This document shows positions 6,301-9,067 of a stretch of 9,067 nt of DNA, in pieces. The notes beneath the pieces are model-generated. The model had not been told where the DNA came from. It did no database searches and saw only the letters and a list, made by a program, of their open reading frames with translations. This DNA comes from Afipia sp. (lineage in GTDB: Bacteria; Pseudomonadota; Alphaproteobacteria; Rhizobiales; Xanthobacteraceae): NCBI GenBank assembly GCA_020056155.1, contig JAGVII010000707.1, forward strand, positions 1-9,067. The letters are read 5' to 3'. Numbering within the stretch: the stretch's first letter is position 1; each line of letters opens with the position of its first letter. The position numbers and the translations under genes were made by a program.

Positions 6301-7425
6301 TTACGCCGCTGGCGATGGTTCCGCCGCGGGTTTCTGCGGCGGGCCGATCAGCACCTTCATCAGCCATCGTCGGCTTGGATTTTCGACGGCAACGTACGAG
6401 ATGCGCCCGATTGCAAACACCAGCAGCGAAATCGCAGCTACCAACAAGAGTTGCGGAATGAGGCCGATGGTTTTCGAGACTTGCGAGATGAGGATCATTC
6501 CGGCGGCGTAGTGATAGAGGTAGATCGAGTAGCTGCACTCGCCGATCCAGACCAGCGGACGGATCTCGAAGATGCGCAGCGAAGCGGATTTCGTCGCCAG
6601 CAGCCAAAACAGGGCCAGGAACGACAGCGCAGCGGTGCTGGCAACGATCGGATCGCGCCCGATCATCGCGTAGTTTGTACTGACCCGCGCGATCAGCGCA
6701 TACATGACGGCGATCAAGATGAGGGCCGCGCCTCTTGTGATGCGCTCCTTGTACAGTTCATAGAACACCGCACCGGCCGCGAACCACGGCATGTAGTCCG
6801 GAATGAACAGCGCATCGTAGACGCCGTTATATCCCGGCATCGCGCGCCGCAGCAGCGCGCGGGCGATATAGATAACGATTGTGAAGATGACGAGATTGCG
6901 TGCCAGATTCTGCCGCGAGAACAGCCAGAACAGCAATACGGCGATCATGTAGAACCTGATCTCGACCACCAGCGACCAGTACACACCGGTGACGAAGTCC
7001 ACTTTCGGGAACCAACCCGACCACAGCGATGTCGGCGTCAGCGTCAATGAGGGCAGGAAGTTCGGCCAGTACTGACGGCGGGTGAGGGCGAATGGCGAGT
7101 CGGACCAGTTCAGCAGGAAGAAGGTGATGACGGCGGAGACGATCAGCGCCGGCCAGATGCGCACGAAGCGCCTCACCACGAAATCGAGCGCCGACGCTGA
7201 CGATTCCAGCGTCATCGCGATGACGAAGCCCGAGATGATGAAGAATAACTCGACGCCCATGTAGCCGTATTTGAAGATCAGGACGTTGCTGAATGTTTCG
7301 CCGTAGGGATACAGCGTCGATTTGTAGTAAAATGACTCGAGATGATAGAAATAGTGGAAGCCCATCACCAGCAGGATGGCGACGCCGCGCAAGCCGTCCA
7401 GGGCACGGAGTCGGTGGCTTGCCAT
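6301..7425 (-). CDS. Acyltransferase-3 family membrane O-acyltransferase (OafA/NodX-like)
   Basis: 374-aa polytopic inner-membrane protein that transfers acetyl or other acyl groups, usually to surface polysaccharide or lipid-linked sugars. N-terminal signature: RLRALDGLRGVAILLVMGFH (5-24), with H24 as the expected active-site histidine. Further family segments are YMGVELFFIISGFVI (55-69), the RRFVRIWPA arginine motif (86-94) and VYWSLVVEIRFY (148-159). About ten hydrophobic helices follow. No extra C-terminal SGNH domain is present, so it is the short form. No glycosyltransferase or polysaccharide genes adjoin, so the acceptor is unknown. A -35-perfect promoter lies upstream (7480-7507). The ribosome site before ATG 7425 is weak (AGCGGA). 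Confidence 0.93.
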   Translation of the reverse strand: MASHRLRALDGLRGVAILLVMGFHYFYHLESFYYKSTLYPYGETFSNVLIFKYGYMGVELFFIISGFVIAMTLESSASALDFVVRRFVRIWPALIVSAVITFFLLNWSDSPFALTRRQYWPNFLPSLTLTPTSLWSGWFPKVDFVTGVYWSLVVEIRFYMIAVLLFWLFSRQNLARNLVIFTIVIYIARALLRRAMPGYNGVYDALFIPDYMPWFAAGAVFYELYKERITRGAALILIAVMYALIARVSTNYAMIGRDPIVASTAALSFLALFWLLATKSASLRIFEIRPLVWIGECSYSIYLYHYAAGMILISQVSKTIGLIPQLLLVAAISLLVFAIGRISYVAVENPSRRWLMKVLIGPPQKPAAEPSPAA

Positions 7426-7479
7426 GGGGTGTCCGCTTTTGTGATCGATCGCAGGCTGACAGCAAGGCCCGCGCTGCCG

Positions 7480-7507
7480 ATTGTCTTTATGCCACCGGTT
7501 TTGTCAA
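7480..7507 (-). promoter_or_regulatory. Sigma-70-like promoter for the acyltransferase gene
   Basis: The minus strand reads TTGACA (7502-7507), 16 nt, GACAAT (7480-7485). The -35 is a perfect consensus and the -10 matches 4 of 6 positions. The predicted start near 7473 leaves a leader of about 48 nt before ATG 7425. It lies in the 103-nt gap after the gntR stop on the same strand, so the acyltransferase is probably transcribed independently of gntR. Confidence 0.5.
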
Positions 7508-7528
7508 TTTCCGCGAATGCAAGGGTGG

Positions 7529-8320
7529 TTAGCCCGCTCGCGCGATGTTGTCAGGAGCCGGGAGTATGTCCGGCTGTGAAATCGCGCGGAGATCGAATGA
7601 CTCTCCCCGCAACTGCGACAGCGACGCCAGCGCACGGTCGCGGTCTCCCTCAAGCAACCGGCCGTGACTGGCAACCGCTGCGTTGGGATCCCGGCGTTTG
7701 ATCGCTTCGAGAGTCGAAACCATCAGTTCGGCCGCGGTGCGGCGGATATCCGGTGTCTGATAGTCGAGCGGTGATTTCCAGATCGTGGTCCATACGGTCT
7801 GGTTGGCGAGATCGGTGAGCAACTCCACCAGAAGTTCGTTGCCTGAGCCACGCGCGACGGTCTTGACCGCGCGTGTCGTGACGCGCGCGAATGCCATCGG
7901 ATCGCCGGTTTCGATCATTGCGTTCAGTTCGGCGCAGCGCCGCGCGAGCGTCTCGACATAGCTTTCGATGGGGGCGGTCGCCATCGCGCGAACCGCCAGC
8001 AGGGAAAGCGCCATGCGGACGTTGAACAGGTCCGCGATTGATTTCAGGGAGAGCGGTCGCACATACGCACCGCGCCGAGGCAGCAACTCGACGAGACGCC
8101 GCCGTTCGAGAATGCGGATCGCCTCCCGGATCGGACCCCGGCTGACGCCAAAGTCCCGCGCAAGGTCTAGCTCCACCAGGCGTTCTCCAGCCTTGCGACG
8201 GCCATCGACAATTTCGGCGCCAAGTTCGTCAGCGACCTGATCGGGAATCGTCCGCGCAGCGAACTTTCTTTCCGAGTCGTCGTCGCTTCGGCTTGCTGGT
8301 GCTCGCAGGAGTGGTGCCAC
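7529..8320 (-). CDS. GntR-family transcriptional regulator, FadR/FCD subfamily, FCD metal ligands apparently lost
   Basis: 263 aa from GTG 8320. The winged helix-turn-helix covers residues 22-90, with recognition segment VSRGPIREAIRILERRRLV (59-77) and wing PRRGAYVRPL (81-90). The helical FCD effector domain follows (about 95-235). The FCD metal site is normally D-x3-H plus two later histidines. Here the segment before SGN (159-161) reads TTRAV, with T and V at the Asp and His positions; the later positions appear to be M200 and a leucine near 222. It probably binds ligand without a metal. Start choice: the frame opens at TTG 8392, but this lies in the -35 box of the gene's own promoter, whereas GTG 8320 has AGAGAG 7 nt upstream and a 37-nt leader. 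It is divergent from the ABC gene and likely regulates it and itself. Confidence 0.88.
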   Translation of the reverse strand: MAPLLRAPASRSDDDSERKFAARTIPDQVADELGAEIVDGRRKAGERLVELDLARDFGVSRGPIREAIRILERRRLVELLPRRGAYVRPLSLKSIADLFNVRMALSLLAVRAMATAPIESYVETLARRCAELNAMIETGDPMAFARVTTRAVKTVARGSGNELLVELLTDLANQTVWTTIWKSPLDYQTPDIRRTAAELMVSTLEAIKRRDPNAAVASHGRLLEGDRDRALASLSQLRGESFDLRAISQPDILPAPDNIARAG

Positions 8321-8363
8321 GGTATGACTCTCTATCTGGGCTCGTGGATTGGGCCCGAATTTT

Positions 8364-8392
8364 ATTTTAGTACAAAAGTCAATTGTTGACAA
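8364..8392 (-). promoter_or_regulatory. Sigma-70-like promoter for gntR
   Basis: The minus strand reads TTGTCA (8387-8392), 17 nt, TAAAAT (8364-8369), each 5 of 6 to consensus at ideal spacing. The predicted start is near 8357. The surrounding 8361-8400 is the most AT-rich stretch in this end of the window. This promoter excludes the TTG at 8392 as a start codon. Confidence 0.6.
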
Positions 8393-8393
8393 T
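8382..8393. promoter_or_regulatory. Candidate GntR operator between divergent promoters
   Basis: ATTGT-TG-ACAAT is a perfect dyad with a TTGT..ACAA core of the T-n-GT...AC-n-A type bound by FadR/FCD regulators. A second dyad, GTCAA-TTG-TTGAC (8378-8390), overlaps it. The site covers the -35 hexamers of both divergent promoters, so one bound dimer could repress gntR and the ABC operon together. Binding by the adjacent regulator is inferred from position and motif type. Confidence 0.5.
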
Positions 8394-8414
8394 CGACAAA
8401 TGATGCCCTTTCAT
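8386..8414 (+). promoter_or_regulatory. Candidate promoter for the ABC operon
   Basis: TTGACA (8386-8391), 17 nt, TTTCAT (8409-8414): perfect -35, 4 of 6 for the -10. The predicted start is near 8421, leaving a leader of about 260 nt before the ABC reading frame. The -35 shares five bases with the opposite-strand gntR -35. Confidence 0.4.
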
Positions 8415-8450
8415 GCGCGCAACGTCACCTCGGCAGGCGATGTTGGTCGT

Positions 8451-8531
8451 TTTTGCCGGGGGCAATCGCTTGCTCAGGTCTGAATTTGTCGGATCTGGGC
8501 GCAAAGGGCGGACGATCGATACCCGGCAAAA
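8451..8531 (+). repeat. 10-bp inverted repeat in the ABC-gene leader
   Basis: TTTTGCCGGG (8451-8460) and CCCGGCAAAA (8522-8531) are perfect reverse complements separated by 61 nt. In RNA they could form a long-range stem. The left arm also has its own small dyad, TTGCC-GGG-GGCAA (8453-8465), and the right arm can pair elsewhere, so exclusive folds are possible. The intervening loop shows no riboswitch class I recognise. Confidence 0.35.
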
Positions 8532-8538
8532 GACCGGG
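8522..8538 (+). other. Alternative hairpin before the small reading frame's ribosome site
   Basis: CCCGG-CAAAAGA-CCGGG gives a 5-bp GC stem with a 7-nt loop, ending 8 nt before the GGGAAGGAG element. It uses the same bases (8522-8526) as the 10-bp inverted repeat, so the two cannot form together. There is no T-run, so it is not a terminator by itself. Confidence 0.3.
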
Positions 8539-8545
8539 CAATGCA

Positions 8546-8554
8546 GGGAAGGAG
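8546..8554 (+). promoter_or_regulatory. Strong Shine-Dalgarno site GGGAAGGAG
   Basis: AGGAG (8550-8554) stands 6 nt before ATG 8561, one of the best ribosome-site matches in the window. It supports translation of the small frame 8561-8677 rather than of the ABC gene, which starts about 130 nt later. Confidence 0.5.
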
Positions 8555-8560
8555 CAGTTG

Positions 8561-8677
8561 ATGACGGCACCGTGTGCGACGTTGGTATTTGTGACTCCGG
8601 CGGCCGGAACGGCTTGCAGTGGCCGCACCGTGTGCGTGCCGGCTTTTAAATCTCGCTCCCCTCAGTTTTGCCTCTGA
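8561..8677 (+). CDS. Possible 38-aa leader peptide upstream of the ABC gene
   Basis: A short frame, MTAPCATLVF... to ...SPQFCL, has ideal ribosome-site spacing and ends 7 nt before ATG 8685 of the ABC gene, which has no clear ribosome site of its own at that ATG. Four cysteines (5, 19, 25, 37) are notable for the length. It has no recognisable domain, its hydrophobic stretch (7-16) is short, and GC at third positions is about 62%, lower than expected for genes in this GC-rich DNA. It may therefore be a regulatory leader, or not translated at all. Translational coupling to the ABC gene is a reasonable inference. Confidence 0.3.
   Translation: MTAPCATLVFVTPAAGTACSGRTVCVPAFKSRSPQFCL
8567..8578 (+). 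repeat. Direct repeat copy 1: GCACCGTGTGCG
   Basis: First of two identical 12-bp copies (second at 8625-8636), 58 nt apart start to start. Each copy contains the dyad GCAC-CGT-GTGC, so each could be an operator half-pair or a small RNA hairpin. This copy lies at codons 3-6 of the small frame. Confidence 0.4.
8625..8636 (+). repeat. Direct repeat copy 2: GCACCGTGTGCG
   Basis: Second identical copy. With the preceding C the dyad extends to CGCAC-CGT-GTGCG (8624-8636). The copies are read in different frames of the small ORF (offset 58 nt, not a multiple of three), so peptide conservation cannot explain the repeat. Confidence 0.4.
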
Positions 8678-8684
8678 TCGCGCA

Positions 8685-9067
8685 ATGGCCAGCGCGATGG
8701 AGTTGATGGAGTTGTCCGACCCCAAGGTGGCGCGTCCGCAGTTCGCGTCGAGGCTGCTGGATGTGCGCGGTCTCTCGCTCTCCTTCGCGACGGGCGAGGG
8801 TGAATTGCCGATCACCAAGAATGTGAGTTTTTCGATCCGGCCGGGCGAGCGGGTCGGGATTGTCGGCGAGAGCGGCTGCGGCAAGACGGTGACGGGTCTT
8901 TCGCTGCTGCGCCTGCTGCCGCCTCAGTCCGCGCGCGTGAAGGGCGAGATTCTGTTCGAGGGGACTGATCTCGCAGGGCTGTCGCCACGGCAGATGCGGG
9001 CTGTGCGCGGCCGCGATATTGCGATGATCTTTCAGGAGCCGATGAGCGCGCTCGATCCCGTCTTCAC
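8685..9067 (+). CDS. ABC importer ATP-binding protein, oligopeptide/dipeptide (DppD/OppD) type, 3' end outside window
   Basis: Cytoplasmic ATPase subunit of a peptide-type (PepT family) ABC importer; the visible part is 127 codons, cut by the right edge. After a 22-residue lead, the nucleotide-binding domain begins at LLDVRGLSLSF. Walker A is GESGCGKT (62-69), and the Q-loop IFQEPMSALDPVF, the hallmark of the Dpp/Opp/Nik/Gsi group, lies at about 114-126. Signature, Walker B and the C-terminal oligopeptide domain fall outside the window. A single or a fused double ATPase (GsiA/YejF-like) cannot be told apart. Three in-frame ATGs compete: 8685, 8697 and 8706; only 8706 has a nearby GGAG (8699-8702, spacing 3). 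8685 is given as the longest plausible start. Transported solute unknown. Confidence 0.9.
   Translation, partial: MASAMELMELSDPKVARPQFASRLLDVRGLSLSFATGEGELPITKNVSFSIRPGERVGIVGESGCGKTVTGLSLLRLLPPQSARVKGEILFEGTDLAGLSPRQMRAVRGRDIAMIFQEPMSALDPVF

Noticed and set aside
6321..6342. CCGCCGC/GCGGCGG hairpin as an intrinsic terminator
   Set aside because: It lies inside the acyltransferase coding sequence and has no T-run on either strand.
8321..8392. Longer GntR protein starting at TTG 8392 (24 extra residues)
   Set aside because: The TTG lies in the -35 hexamer of a good promoter for the same gene, so it would not be in the mRNA; GTG 8320 has a purine-rich ribosome site and gives a normal-length regulator.
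8413..8649. 78-codon plus-strand frame in the ABC leader
   Set aside because: Its start has no ribosome site and nearly coincides with the predicted promoter -10; the overlapping frame at 8561 is better supported.

Overview
The window looks like chromosome from a high-GC alphaproteobacterium, most likely a Bradyrhizobium/Rhodopseudomonas/Afipia-type rhizobial relative. This rests on overall GC richness, GC-ending codons in all long genes and the kinds of families present. It is inference; no database was consulted. No rRNA, tRNA, insertion sequence, CRISPR array or phage gene was seen.

Layout. Positions 1-1014 (minus) hold a CDF metal-efflux transporter cut by the left edge. Positions 1114-2082 (minus) hold a zinc-independent NADPH:quinone-reductase-like enzyme. 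After a divergent gap, 2310-3413 (plus) encodes a secreted-lobe plus pore protein with the architecture of a prokaryotic ionotropic glutamate receptor, but without the K+ filter. A 14-helix DHA2-type MFS exporter follows (3577-4950), then a PaaG-like enoyl-CoA hydratase/isomerase (5003-5797) and an AhpD-like carboxymuconolactone-decarboxylase-family protein (5839-6297); the last two are probably co-transcribed. An acyltransferase-3 membrane enzyme (6301-7425, minus) converges on them with a 3-nt gap. A GntR/FCD regulator (7529-8320, minus) is divergent from the first gene of an oligopeptide-type ABC importer (from about 8685, cut by the right edge).

How the genes work together. Most of the window is ordinary accessory metabolism and transport with no single pathway. 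The best-defined regulatory unit is at the right end. Two back-to-back promoters for gntR and the ABC operon have overlapping -35 boxes, and both lie under one 12-bp palindrome (8382-8393), a good candidate operator for the GntR protein. The gntR promoter also decides the gene's start: a TTG at 8392 lies inside the -35 box, so translation most likely begins at GTG 8320. The ABC transcript would carry a leader of about 260 nt containing a 10-bp inverted repeat, an alternative hairpin, a 38-codon reading frame with a strong Shine-Dalgarno and a 12-bp direct repeat.

Most interesting items: the glutamate-receptor-like protein with a replaced selectivity filter; the complex leader before the ABC gene; a GntR/FCD regulator that seems to have lost its metal ligands; a CDF transporter with an apparently duplicated C-terminal domain; and a Fur-box-like dyad in front of it.
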